Below, piece after piece: positions 7,159-15,483 of a stretch of DNA of 64,000 nt (position 1 is the first letter of the stretch; every line of letters begins with the position of its first letter). The stretch is from assembly GCF_001567585.1 (NCBI RefSeq), contig NZ_LRQV01000013.1, positions 19,269 through 83,268 on the forward strand, read 5' to 3'. The notes under the pieces are model-generated. The model ran no database searches, was not told the origin of the DNA, and was given only the letters and a program-made list of their open reading frames with translations. This stretch comes from Micromonospora rosaria. Its GTDB lineage: Bacteria > Actinomycetota > Actinomycetes > Mycobacteriales > Micromonosporaceae. The translations under genes were made by a program, and so were the position numbers.

Positions 7159-8615
7159 CCGACCCCATCGTCCCCCAGGTCCTCGCCGCCGCCACCGCCG
7201 TGCGGGTCGCCGGACACGCCGGCGCGGGCGGCGCCCCGCTGGCCGTGCACGACCCGGCGACCGGGGCCGCCGTCACCGAGGTCGCCACCGGCGGTCCGGC
7301 GGAGGCCGCCGCCGCCCTCGCCGCCGCGAAGCGGGCCGCCGCCGGCTGGGCGGCCACCCCGGTCGCCGACCGGGCCGCCGCGCTGCGGGCCGTCGCCGAC
7401 ACCGTCGAGCAGCTCGCCGGCGGGGACGAGTGGCCGGCCCTGATCACCCGGGAGACCGGCAAGCGCCTCGCCGAGGCCCGTGCCGAGCTGGGGCTCACCG
7501 TCGCGTACTTCCGGATCACCGCCGACCTGCTGGAGCGGCAGCGGGCCGAGCGGTTCGACGTGGTGCCCGGCATCCGGCACGAGGTCGACGTCCGGCCGCT
7601 CGGGGTGGCCGCCGTGCTCACCCCGTGGAACTTCCCGGTCTCCATCCCGGCCCGCAAGATCGCCCCGGCGGTGGCGGCCGGCTGTCCGGTGCTGTTCAAG
7701 CCGTCCGAGCTCGCCCCGCTGTCGTCGATGGTGCTGGCCGACGTCTGTGCCCGGCACCTGCCCGACGGGCTGCTCTCGACCGTGCTCGGTACCCCCGGGG
7801 ACGTGGTGACGCCGTGGCTGACCGACCCGGCCGTCCGGGTCGTCTCGTTCACCGGCTCCACCCGGGTCGGGCGGCTCGTCGCCGCCCAGGCCGCGCCGCA
7901 CTTCCTGCGGACGGTGCTGGAGCTGGGCGGCTGCGCGCCGTTCGTGGTGCTCCCCGACGCCGACCCGCAGGCGGCGGCCGAGACCCTGGTGGTGGCCAAG
8001 TACCGCAACAACGGCCAGTCCTGCATCGCCGCCAACCAGGTCTTCGTCGCCGCCGAGGTGGCCGGCGACTTCGTCGACGCGTTCGTCGCCGCCACCCGGG
8101 CGCTGCGCGTCGGTGACCCCACCGACCCGGACACCGACCTGGGGCCGCTCGCCCCGGCCGGCGACCCGGCCCGGATGGCCGCGATCGTCGCCGACGCGGT
8201 CGACCGGGGCGCCCGCGCCGTCACCGCCGACGCGCCACTGCCCGCCGCCGGGCACTACGCCACCCCCACCGTGCTGCTGGACGCCCCGGCGGACAGCCGG
8301 GCGATGACCGAGGAGATCTTCGGACCGGTCGCCCCGGTGCACGTCTACCGGGACCTCGCCGAGGTGCTCCGGCTGCACCACGCCACCGGGTACGGGCTGG
8401 CCGGGTACGTCTGCGGCACCGACCTCGACGCCGCCCGTGCCGTCGCCGGCCGGCTGCGCGCCGGCATCGTCGGGATCAACACCGGTACGCCGAACACGCC
8501 GTGGGTGCCCTTCGGCGGACTCGGCGAGTCCGGTCTCGGGTACGAGGGCGGCCGGCCCGGCCTGGAGACGTTCCAGAGCTTCGCCAGCGTGGCCGCCCGA
8601 CCGGTCGAGGGCTGA
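7155..8615 (+). CDS. NAD(P)+-dependent aldehyde dehydrogenase (succinate-semialdehyde dehydrogenase family)
   Basis: This 486-residue ALDH starts at GTG 7155, overlapping the previous stop by 4 nt. Signatures include LTPWNFPVSIPARKIAPAVAAG (nucleotide/oxyanion region), FTGSTRVGR, Glu256 in LELGG and nucleophile Cys290 in NNGQSCIA. It most resembles the GabD/succinate-semialdehyde branch, which also contains the sulfolactaldehyde dehydrogenase SlaB of sulfoglycolysis. With a YihT-type aldolase and a TauE/SafE exporter in the island, oxidation of sulfolactaldehyde to sulfolactate is an attractive guess. Sequence alone cannot separate that from other short aldehydes. Confidence 0.9.
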   Translation: MTDPIVPQVLAAATAVRVAGHAGAGGAPLAVHDPATGAAVTEVATGGPAEAAAALAAAKRAAAGWAATPVADRAAALRAVADTVEQLAGGDEWPALITRETGKRLAEARAELGLTVAYFRITADLLERQRAERFDVVPGIRHEVDVRPLGVAAVLTPWNFPVSIPARKIAPAVAAGCPVLFKPSELAPLSSMVLADVCARHLPDGLLSTVLGTPGDVVTPWLTDPAVRVVSFTGSTRVGRLVAAQAAPHFLRTVLELGGCAPFVVLPDADPQAAAETLVVAKYRNNGQSCIAANQVFVAAEVAGDFVDAFVAATRALRVGDPTDPDTDLGPLAPAGDPARMAAIVADAVDRGARAVTADAPLPAAGHYATPTVLLDAPADSRAMTEEIFGPVAPVHVYRDLAEVLRLHHATGYGLAGYVCGTDLDAARAVAGRLRAGIVGINTGTPNTPWVPFGGLGESGLGYEGGRPGLETFQSFASVAARPVEG

Positions 8616-8617
8616 CG

Positions 8618-9724
8618 ATGCGGCTGCTCATCGGACAGACCGGCGCGCCGACCGCCGTGGTCAACGCCAGCCTGCACGGCTTCCTGTCGGCCGCCGCCGG
8701 GCACGAGGTGCTGGCCCTGCGCGGCGGCCCCGACGGTCTGGTCGCCGGGGCGTTCACCCCGGTCACGCCGGCCGACGTGCCGGCGGCGGCGACCCGGCGG
8801 GGCGGCTCCTGGCTGGGCGCGGGCCGGCGGGCGGTGACCGTCGACGACCTCGACGCGGCGCTGGACTCCCTCGACCGGCACGAGGTCGACGGGGTGTCGC
8901 TGATCGGCGGCAACGGCACGATGGCGCTGCTGCACGCGCTCGGCGAGCGCGCCGCCGCCCGGGGCCGGCCGCTGGTCACCGTCGGCATCCCGAAGACCGT
9001 CGACAACGACCTGGTCGGTGTCGACCACAGCCCCGGGTACGCCTCGGCCGCCCGGTACCTGACCCGGGTCGTGCCGGACCTGGCCCGCGACCACGCGGCG
9101 ATGGCCGGGGTGGAGCCGGTCCGGATCGTGGAGACCCTGGGCCGCTCCGTCGGCTGGCTGGCGCTGGCCGCCACCTGGCACGCCGACGACCCGGCGCACG
9201 CGCCCCACCTGGTGCTGCTGCCGGAGGTGCCGTTCGACCGGACGGTCTTCCTCGACCGGGTCGCCGACGCCCTGGCCACCCACGGCCGGGCCTTCGTGGT
9301 GGTCAGCGAGGGGGCCGCGCCGGGGCTGACCGACGAGCCGTTCCACGCGGGCAACCACACCCGGATCCTGCTCGGCGGCGTGTCCCGGGTGCTGGCCGGC
9401 ACGGTCGGCGCCGAACTGGGCGTCGCCGCCCGGGGCGAGGTGCTCGGGATGACGCAGCGCAGTGCCGGCGCGCTCGCCTCCGAGGTCGACCGGCGCGAGG
9501 CCACCGAGGTCGGGCGGCGGGCCGCCCGGCTGCTGCTGGACCGCGCCGGCGGTGTCCTGGTCGGGCTGCACCGGCGGCCCGGCGATTCGTACGACGTCGG
9601 GTACGACCCGGTGCCACTGGCCGACGTGGCCGGGCGGACCCGGACCGTACCCGAGCAGTGGCGCACCACCCACCCCACCGAGCTCGACGACTTCCACCGC
9701 TGGCTGGAACCCCTGCTCGGCTGA
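8618..9724 (+). CDS. PfkA-family (6-phosphofructokinase-like) sugar kinase
   Basis: This 368-residue protein starts at ATG 8618, two bases after the dehydrogenase stop. PfkA-family marks are QTGAPTAVVNA at the N-terminus, VSLIGGNGTM, IPKTVDND and GRSVGWLA. The usual GGDG motif reads GGNG, so the Asp that binds Mg2+ in E. coli PfkA (Asp103) is Asn. The next residue is Gly, as in ATP-dependent enzymes, whereas the Lys of PKTVDND is the form seen in PPi-dependent or mixed actinobacterial enzymes. The phosphoryl donor and sugar are therefore open. In this island it could phosphorylate (sulfo)fructose ahead of the aldolase, or fructose 6-phosphate. Confidence 0.85.
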   Translation: MRLLIGQTGAPTAVVNASLHGFLSAAAGHEVLALRGGPDGLVAGAFTPVTPADVPAAATRRGGSWLGAGRRAVTVDDLDAALDSLDRHEVDGVSLIGGNGTMALLHALGERAAARGRPLVTVGIPKTVDNDLVGVDHSPGYASAARYLTRVVPDLARDHAAMAGVEPVRIVETLGRSVGWLALAATWHADDPAHAPHLVLLPEVPFDRTVFLDRVADALATHGRAFVVVSEGAAPGLTDEPFHAGNHTRILLGGVSRVLAGTVGAELGVAARGEVLGMTQRSAGALASEVDRREATEVGRRAARLLLDRAGGVLVGLHRRPGDSYDVGYDPVPLADVAGRTRTVPEQWRTTHPTELDDFHRWLEPLLG

Positions 9725-9750
9725 ACCGAGAAACACGGAAGGGCAAGACC

Positions 9751-11046
9751 ATGCGCAGATATCTCACCGCCGGGGTCGTCCTGGCCATGGCCGGCGGGCT
9801 GCTCGTCGGCTGCGGGGGCGGCGATGCGGGCGGGTCGTCCAACGAGATCAACCTCATCATGTCCAACCACCCCTGGCAGCGCGCGATCGAGCCGCTGATC
9901 CCGGAGTTCGAGCGGGAGTCGGGCATCACGGTCAAGGTGCAGACCTTCGCCGAGCAGCAGATGCGTGACAAGGTGCAGCTCAACCTCCAGTCGCGCAGCT
10001 CCGCCATGGACGTGTTCATGGCGCTGCCGTCGCGGGAGGGGCCGCAGTTCGCCAAGGCCAACTACTACGAGCCGCTGGACTCGTACGTCTCCGGGGCCGC
10101 CGACTACGACGCCGAGGACTTCCCCGAGGCGGTACGGGCCGGCATGGTCGTCGACGGTAAGCAGGTCGCCGCGCCGATCAACGTCGAGGCGGTGGTGCTC
10201 TACTACCGCAAGGACCTGTTCCAGGAGTACGGGCTGACCCCGCCGACCACCCTGGACGAGCTGACCAGCACCGCGGCGGCGATCAAGGACCGCTCCGGCG
10301 GTCAGGTCACCCCGATCGCGCTGCGCGGCCAGTCGGCGGCGCTGCCGTTCACCTTCGGCCCGTTCCTGCATTCCCGGGGTGTGGCGTGGACCAAGGAGGA
10401 CGGGGTGACCCCCAACTTCGACGACCCGCGGGCCGTCGAGGCCATCGACCAGTACGCCACCCTGGCCCGCGAGTACGGCCCGGACGGCGTGGTCAACAAC
10501 ACCTTCACCCAGTCCTCGGCGCTGATGGCCGCCGGCAACGCGGCGATGATGCTGGAGTCGAGCAACGAGGTCAGCAGCATCGCCGACCCGAAGACCTCGA
10601 AGGTCGCCGACAACCTGGGCGTGGTCGCGTTCCCCGCCGGGGCGGCCGGTTCGCGGACCACGATCCTGTCCTGGGGCCTGGCGATCTCGTCGTTCTCCCA
10701 GAAGAAGGACGCCGCCTGGAAGTTCGTCGAGTGGGCGACCAGCGCGCAGACCCAGCAGAAGCTGACCGAGTCGGGCATCGCCCCGCCGCGCACCTCGGTG
10801 GCCGGCTCCGAGGCGTACACCGCCTCGCTCGACACCGACCTGCTCACGGAGTGGAACGAGGTGCTGACCTCCGCGCAGACCACCGGCTCGACCGAGGTCG
10901 GCCCGGTCGGCGTGGCCGCACCGGAGATGCGCAAGATCATCGGTGACGCGGTCGGCCTGGTGATCCTGGACCGGGCGTCGCCCGCCGAGGCGGCCACGCA
11001 GATCCAGGACGGCCTCGCCCCGCAGTTGGCCAAGAACGAGGGGTGA
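9751..11046 (+). CDS. Sugar ABC transporter substrate-binding lipoprotein (family 1)
   Basis: This 431-residue protein has an N-terminal lipoprotein signal ending in the lipobox LLVGC (Cys ~22). The mature body is a family-1 carbohydrate-binding protein (NLIMSNHPWQRAIEPLIPEFERESGITVKVQTF; APINVEAVVLYYRKDLF; AWKFVEWATS). ATG 9751 follows an RBS-like GGAAGGGCAAG. Two permeases follow at once. No ATP-binding subunit is encoded here, so a shared MsiK-type ATPase elsewhere must energise the importer, as is usual in actinobacteria. The ligand is probably the sugar or glycoside catabolised by the surrounding enzymes. Confidence 0.92.
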   Translation: MRRYLTAGVVLAMAGGLLVGCGGGDAGGSSNEINLIMSNHPWQRAIEPLIPEFERESGITVKVQTFAEQQMRDKVQLNLQSRSSAMDVFMALPSREGPQFAKANYYEPLDSYVSGAADYDAEDFPEAVRAGMVVDGKQVAAPINVEAVVLYYRKDLFQEYGLTPPTTLDELTSTAAAIKDRSGGQVTPIALRGQSAALPFTFGPFLHSRGVAWTKEDGVTPNFDDPRAVEAIDQYATLAREYGPDGVVNNTFTQSSALMAAGNAAMMLESSNEVSSIADPKTSKVADNLGVVAFPAGAAGSRTTILSWGLAISSFSQKKDAAWKFVEWATSAQTQQKLTESGIAPPRTSVAGSEAYTASLDTDLLTEWNEVLTSAQTTGSTEVGPVGVAAPEMRKIIGDAVGLVILDRASPAEAATQIQDGLAPQLAKNEG

Positions 11047-11050
11047 CGTC

Positions 11051-12004
11051 GTGGTCACCACAACACCGTCGGCCGTCTCCCGCTCCGCACAGCCGGAGCG
11101 GGGGGCGCCGACCCCACCCCAGCGACGGCGCCGGCGTCGGGTCGACCCGACCGCGCGGGGCATCCTGCCCTTCGTCCTGCCGGCGCTGCTCGCCACCGCC
11201 GCCCTGGTCCTGGTACCGATCGTCTACACCCTCTGGCTGTCGGTCAGCGACCGGCAGCCGGACGGCACCAACGCCGGCCTGCTCGGCCTGGGCAACTACC
11301 GGGAGATGTTCGCCAACCCGGAGTTCTGGAACGCGCTGCGGGTAACGATCTTCCTCTTCGTCGTCTGCCTCGTCGTCGAGACGGTGCTCGGCCTGGTGCT
11401 CGGGTACGTGATGAGCCTCGACGTGCCCGGCCGGCGGATCTTCCAGGGCATGATGCTGATCCCGGCGATCACCGCGAGCGTGGCGGTCGGCCTGCTCTGG
11501 CTGTTGATCATGGATCCGACGCTCGGCGCGGCCAACCAGATCCTCGGCGCGGTCGGCATCGACCCGGTGGTGTGGCTCGGTGACCCGGACATCGCCCCCT
11601 GGTCCATCGCGCTGGTCGACATCTGGCAGTGGACGCCGTTCATGGCGCTGATCATCTCGGCCGGTATCCGGGCGCTGCCCGAGGAGCCGTTCGAGGCCGC
11701 CGCGATCGACGGCGCGAGCCCCTGGCGGACCGCCTGGAACATCGGCCTGCCGCTGCTGCGGCCGGTGCTGACCGTGGCGATCCTGCTGCGCACGGTCGAC
11801 CTGGTCCGGTTCTTCGACACCATCTACATCATGACCCAGGGGGGTCCGGTGGACGCCACGAACACCCTCAACGTCTACGGCTACCGGGCCGCCTTCATCG
11901 ACCAGGCCCCCAGCTACGCGGCGGCGTTGCAGATCACGCTGCTCGTCCTGGTCATCGGGATCGCCGGGCTGTTCACCTGGCTGCGCGGCCGGGAGGCGAA
12001 GTGA
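11051..12004 (+). CDS. Sugar ABC transporter permease (MalF/UgpA type)
   Basis: This 317-residue integral membrane protein has an Arg-rich cytoplasmic N-terminus and about six transmembrane helices. The coupling EAA loop is EPFEAAAIDGASPWRTAWNIGLPLLRP. It starts at GTG 11051, four bases after the binding-protein stop, and its own stop overlaps the next permease start by 4 nt. It pairs with the following gene as the heterodimeric channel of a carbohydrate uptake (CUT1) transporter. Confidence 0.92.
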   Translation: MVTTTPSAVSRSAQPERGAPTPPQRRRRRRVDPTARGILPFVLPALLATAALVLVPIVYTLWLSVSDRQPDGTNAGLLGLGNYREMFANPEFWNALRVTIFLFVVCLVVETVLGLVLGYVMSLDVPGRRIFQGMMLIPAITASVAVGLLWLLIMDPTLGAANQILGAVGIDPVVWLGDPDIAPWSIALVDIWQWTPFMALIISAGIRALPEEPFEAAAIDGASPWRTAWNIGLPLLRPVLTVAILLRTVDLVRFFDTIYIMTQGGPVDATNTLNVYGYRAAFIDQAPSYAAALQITLLVLVIGIAGLFTWLRGREAK

Positions 12005-12849
12005 GTACCGTCGGAGCGGGTCCCGCCCAGCGGTCCCGCCGCCGCAACCTCGGCGTGTACGCCGCCTACGCGGTCTTCACCGTGGTCTTCTTCGGCCCGG
12101 TGCTGTTCATGCTCTGGTCGTCGCTGCGGCGCAACGTCGACATCACCGGCTCGTTGTTCGCGGTGACCTCGGCGCTGACCCTGGAGAACTACACCGCCCT
12201 GTTCGAGCGGTTCGAGTTCGGCCGGTACATCGTCAACAGCTTCGTCGTGGCCGGCGGCTCGACGCTGCTCGGCCTGCTGCTGGGGGTGCCCGCCGCGTAC
12301 GTGGTGGTCCGGCGCAACCTGCCCGGCCTGGGCTTCCTGACGCTGCTGGCCCGGATGGCGCCCGGCGTGCTGTTCGTGCTGCCGCTGTTCATCCTGTCGG
12401 TCCGCATCGACGCGCCGTCGAACACCGCGCTGAACTACGGGCTGCTGATCGTCGCGCACCTGATCATCACGATGCCGCTCTGCATCTGGCTGCTGATCCC
12501 CTTCTTCGAGGAGATCCCGATCAGCATCGAGGAGTCGACGCTGATCGACGGCGCGAACGCCTGGCAGCGGTTCACCCGGATCGCCCTGCCGCTGGCCCTG
12601 CCGGGCCTGTCGGTGGCGTTGATGCTGAGCTTCGTCTTCTCGTGGAACTACTTCCTGTTCGCCCTCGCCCTGGCCACCACCGAGACGCTGCCGTTGACCG
12701 TCATCGCCTTCAACTTCATCGGCCAGGGCTCCAACGATTTCGGTGGCCTGATGGCCGCCAGCACGCTGATCTCGGCCCCCGCGCTGCTGCTCACCGTCTT
12801 CGCGCAGCGCTGGCTGGTCCGGGGCATCACCGGAGGTGCGGTCAAGTGA
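12001..12849 (+). CDS. Sugar ABC transporter permease (MalG/UgpE type)
   Basis: This 282-residue permease has six predicted membrane helices and the EAA loop PISIEESTLIDGANAWQRFTRIALPLALP. GTG 12001 overlaps the preceding permease stop (GTGA), and its own end overlaps the dehydrogenase start in the same manner. Expression is therefore tightly coupled through permeases and enzyme. It is the second half of the CUT1 channel; no ATPase is encoded locally. Confidence 0.92.
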   Translation: MSTVGAGPAQRSRRRNLGVYAAYAVFTVVFFGPVLFMLWSSLRRNVDITGSLFAVTSALTLENYTALFERFEFGRYIVNSFVVAGGSTLLGLLLGVPAAYVVVRRNLPGLGFLTLLARMAPGVLFVLPLFILSVRIDAPSNTALNYGLLIVAHLIITMPLCIWLLIPFFEEIPISIEESTLIDGANAWQRFTRIALPLALPGLSVALMLSFVFSWNYFLFALALATTETLPLTVIAFNFIGQGSNDFGGLMAASTLISAPALLLTVFAQRWLVRGITGGAVK

Positions 12850-13847
12850 CCACGACCAGTTCCCGGGCCCGGTTCACCGGCGACGGGCGGATCGACTTCG
12901 AGCGGGTGGACCTCGGTCCGGTCGCGCCGGGCGAGGTCCGGCTGCGGGTCGACGTCTGCGCGCTGTGCGGGTCCGACAAGCGGCTGCTCGCCGCCGGCTC
13001 GCCCGTCGTGCCGGGCCACGAGATCGGCGGCACCGTCGTCGCCGCCGGTGAGGGCGTCCAGGTACCCGCCGGCACCCGCGCCATCGTCTACATCCCGGTC
13101 TACTGCGGCACCTGCGTGCGCTGCGCCGCAGGGCTGACCAACCAGTGCCTGGACCTGGGGCAGCTCGTCGGCTGGCAGCGCGACGGCGGGTTCGCCGAGC
13201 ACGTGGACGTGCCGGCCCGCTGCGTCCTGCCGGTGCCCGACGACGTCCCGCTGGACGTCGCCGTGCTCGGGCTGGACACCGTGGGCACCGCCGCGCACGC
13301 GCTGCGGCTGGCCCGGCGCACCCGCGACGGCGACGTCGCGCGGGCCCTCGTGGTGGGGGCCGGCCCGCTGGGGTTGGGCGTCGTCGCCGTCGCGCCGCAC
13401 CTGGGCGTCGGCGAGGTGCACGCGTACGACCCGCATCCCGGGCGGCTCGCCACCGCCGTGCGCCTCGGCGCGTCCGCCGCCGGTGACCTGACCCGGGAGA
13501 ACCAGTACGACCTGGTGGTCGAGGTCTCCGGAGCCGCCGCCGCCCGGGAGACCGCCCAGCGGGTGGTCACCCCGGGGGGCACGGTGGTCGCGCTCGGCGA
13601 GTCGAACGAGCCGTACACCATGCCGGCGACCCCGCGCTGGCGGCGCACCGACTGCTTCACGGTGCGCTCGTTCTACTTCCCCATCAGCGAGGTGCCGGAG
13701 AACTGGGCGCTGCTGCGCGCGGTCGGCGCCACGCTGCGCGACACCCTGACCCATCCGCTGCCCCTCGCCGACCTGCCCGAGGCGTTCGCCCGGTTCGTCG
13801 CCGGGGACCACGTCAAGCCCTGCATCGTCACGGAGGACGCCCGATGA
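12846..13847 (+). CDS. Zinc-dependent medium-chain alcohol/sugar dehydrogenase
   Basis: This 333-residue MDR-superfamily enzyme has catalytic-zinc residues Cys (ALCGSDK) and the GHE motif (VVPGHEIGG). The structural-zinc loop is YCGTCVRCAAGLTNQC with four Cys, and the nucleotide-binding motif is VVGAGPLGLG. It resembles sorbitol/threonine dehydrogenase-like proteins that oxidise a sugar or polyol hydroxyl with NAD(P)+. The start is GTG 12846, in a 4-nt overlap with the permease. With a dehydratase, aldolase and aldehyde dehydrogenase in one operon, it could perform the first oxidation of the imported sugar. Confidence 0.88.
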   Translation: MTTTSSRARFTGDGRIDFERVDLGPVAPGEVRLRVDVCALCGSDKRLLAAGSPVVPGHEIGGTVVAAGEGVQVPAGTRAIVYIPVYCGTCVRCAAGLTNQCLDLGQLVGWQRDGGFAEHVDVPARCVLPVPDDVPLDVAVLGLDTVGTAAHALRLARRTRDGDVARALVVGAGPLGLGVVAVAPHLGVGEVHAYDPHPGRLATAVRLGASAAGDLTRENQYDLVVEVSGAAAARETAQRVVTPGGTVVALGESNEPYTMPATPRWRRTDCFTVRSFYFPISEVPENWALLRAVGATLRDTLTHPLPLADLPEAFARFVAGDHVKPCIVTEDAR

Positions 13848-14776
13848 GCCTGCTGATCCTCGCCATGGACCAGCGCCCCTGGTTGACCAAGGCCCTGTAC
13901 GGCCACACCGGCCCGGCCACGGTCGCCGAACGGTCCGCCGTCGCCGACGGCAAGCACATGGTCCTCGACGGCCTGCTCGCCGCCCTGGCCGACGCGCCCG
14001 CGCTGCGCGAGCACGCCGCCGTGCTGGTCGACGACCTGCTCGGCCCGGGGGTGCCGGAACGCGCCCACGCGCACCGGGTCACGCTCAGCATGCCGCTGGA
14101 GCGCGGTGGCCTCGACGTCTACGAGACCGAGCCGGCCGACCTGCCCGGGTTCCTTCGGCACCACGCGCCCGCGCTGCCGAAGGTGCTGATCCGGTACAAC
14201 GTGGACGGCGACCGCGACGGCAACGCCGTGCAGCGCGAACGGCTCGCCGAGGTCGCCGCCGCGGCCCGCGACGCCGGTGGCCGGTTCCTGGTCGAGGTGC
14301 TGGTGCCGCCGACCCCCGCGCAGCTCGCCGCGGTCGGCGGGGACACCGCCGCGTTCGACCGGCACCTGCGGCCCGAGCTGATCCTGCGCGCGATGGCGGA
14401 GCTGTCGGCGCGGCTGCCGGTCGACGTGTGGAAGTTGGAGCACCTCGCCGAGGTGGCGCACTACCGGGCCGCCGCCGACCTGGCCGCCTCGACCGGCGGT
14501 GAGTGCATCCTGCTCGGGGCGAACGCCCCGGCGGAGACGGTGGACGGTTGGTTGCGCGACGCGGCGGCCGGCGGCTTCACCGGTTTCGCCATCGGTCGTA
14601 GCATCTGGTGGGACGCGCTGCGTGGGCTGCTGTCCGGCGCGGTGACCCGTCCGGACGCGGTCGCCACGGTGGCGGCCACCTACCGCCGGTTCGCCACCTG
14701 CTTCCTCACCGCCGCCGGTCACGTCGCGTCCACCGCCACGGCCGGCACCGGGTCGGCCGGCACGCTCACCAAGTGA
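13844..14776 (+). CDS. DUF2090-type class I aldolase (IolC C-terminal-like)
   Basis: This 310-residue protein is coupled by an ATGA overlap to the dehydrogenase. It opens with LLILAMDQRPWLTKALYG, the start of the aldolase-like DUF2090 domain that is otherwise fused to IolC kinases. It carries VDVWKLEHLAEVAHY, whose Lys is the probable Schiff-base residue, and ends the barrel with GFAIGRSIWWDAL. Aldol cleavage of a keto(deoxy) sugar phosphate or acid is expected. It is unrelated in detail to the YihT-like aldolase upstream, so the island has two different aldolases, either for two substrates or for two steps. Confidence 0.78.
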   Translation: MSLLILAMDQRPWLTKALYGHTGPATVAERSAVADGKHMVLDGLLAALADAPALREHAAVLVDDLLGPGVPERAHAHRVTLSMPLERGGLDVYETEPADLPGFLRHHAPALPKVLIRYNVDGDRDGNAVQRERLAEVAAAARDAGGRFLVEVLVPPTPAQLAAVGGDTAAFDRHLRPELILRAMAELSARLPVDVWKLEHLAEVAHYRAAADLAASTGGECILLGANAPAETVDGWLRDAAAGGFTGFAIGRSIWWDALRGLLSGAVTRPDAVATVAATYRRFATCFLTAAGHVASTATAGTGSAGTLTK

Positions 14777-14784
14777 GGTCAGCC

Positions 14785-15483
14785 GTGACGTCCACGTCGA
14801 TCCCCCCGCAGCAGCCCACCGTGACCGACGCGCCGGCCCGACCGCCGGCCGAGGAGTCGGTCCGGGCCGGCGAGGTGATCTACCGGGCGATCCGGGACCG
14901 GATCGTCTCCGGTGAGCTGCGGCCCGGCGTCCGGCTCAGCGTGCCGGCGCTGGCCGAGGAGTTCTCGGTCAGCCGCAGCCCGGTGCGCGACGCGGTGATC
15001 CGGCTGGTGCAGGACGGCCTGGCCACCGAGACGATGAACCGGGGCGCCGTGGTCGCCCGGATCGGCGGCGCGGAGCTGGTCAGCCTCTACGAGGCCCGGG
15101 AGGCGCTGGAGTGGGCGACGGCCCGGCTCGCCGCGCAGCGGTACACCCCGGCGCTGCGGCGGACGCTGCTCGGCCTGCTGACCGAGCACCGGACGGTCGC
15201 CGAGGCCGGCGACTTCGCCCGGCACCTGGAGCTGGACGCGGCGTTCCACCAGGAGATCCGGCAGGCCGCGCAGAGCCCGGTGCTGGCCCAGATGCTCGAC
15301 GGGGTGCAGGGCCGGGTCCGGCTGGCGATGCGGTCCACCAGCGTCCGGGGCGGCATGATGCTCGCCGTCGACGAGCACCAGGCCATCTTCGAGGCGATCT
15401 GCGCGGGCGACCCGGAGGGCGCGGCCGAGGCGGCGCTGGCCCACATCCGCCGGCTCAAGGAGGTGCTGCATGACAGCCTCTGA
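14785..15483 (+). CDS. GntR family transcriptional regulator (FCD/FadR type)
   Basis: This 232-residue regulator has a GntR winged HTH (AGEVIYRAIRDRIVSGELRPGVRLSVPALAEEFSVSRSPVRDAVIRL, residues ~27-75). An all-helical FCD ligand-binding domain follows, with conserved LYEAREALEWATARLAA and metal/ligand residues in DAAFHQEI and DEHQAIFEAI. GTG 14785 lies 8 bp after the aldolase stop. It overlaps the next gene by 14 nt. FCD regulators normally sense a small carboxylate, such as a sugar acid. It probably controls this operon in addition to the DeoR protein. Confidence 0.9.
   Translation: MTSTSIPPQQPTVTDAPARPPAEESVRAGEVIYRAIRDRIVSGELRPGVRLSVPALAEEFSVSRSPVRDAVIRLVQDGLATETMNRGAVVARIGGAELVSLYEAREALEWATARLAAQRYTPALRRTLLGLLTEHRTVAEAGDFARHLELDAAFHQEIRQAAQSPVLAQMLDGVQGRVRLAMRSTSVRGGMMLAVDEHQAIFEAICAGDPEGAAEAALAHIRRLKEVLHDSL

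Noticed and set aside
8476..11196. Minus-strand frame of ~900 codons opposite the kinase and binding-protein genes
   Set aside because: It has no domain or motif and mirrors the high-GC third positions of the sense genes. It is a typical antisense shadow in GC-rich DNA.
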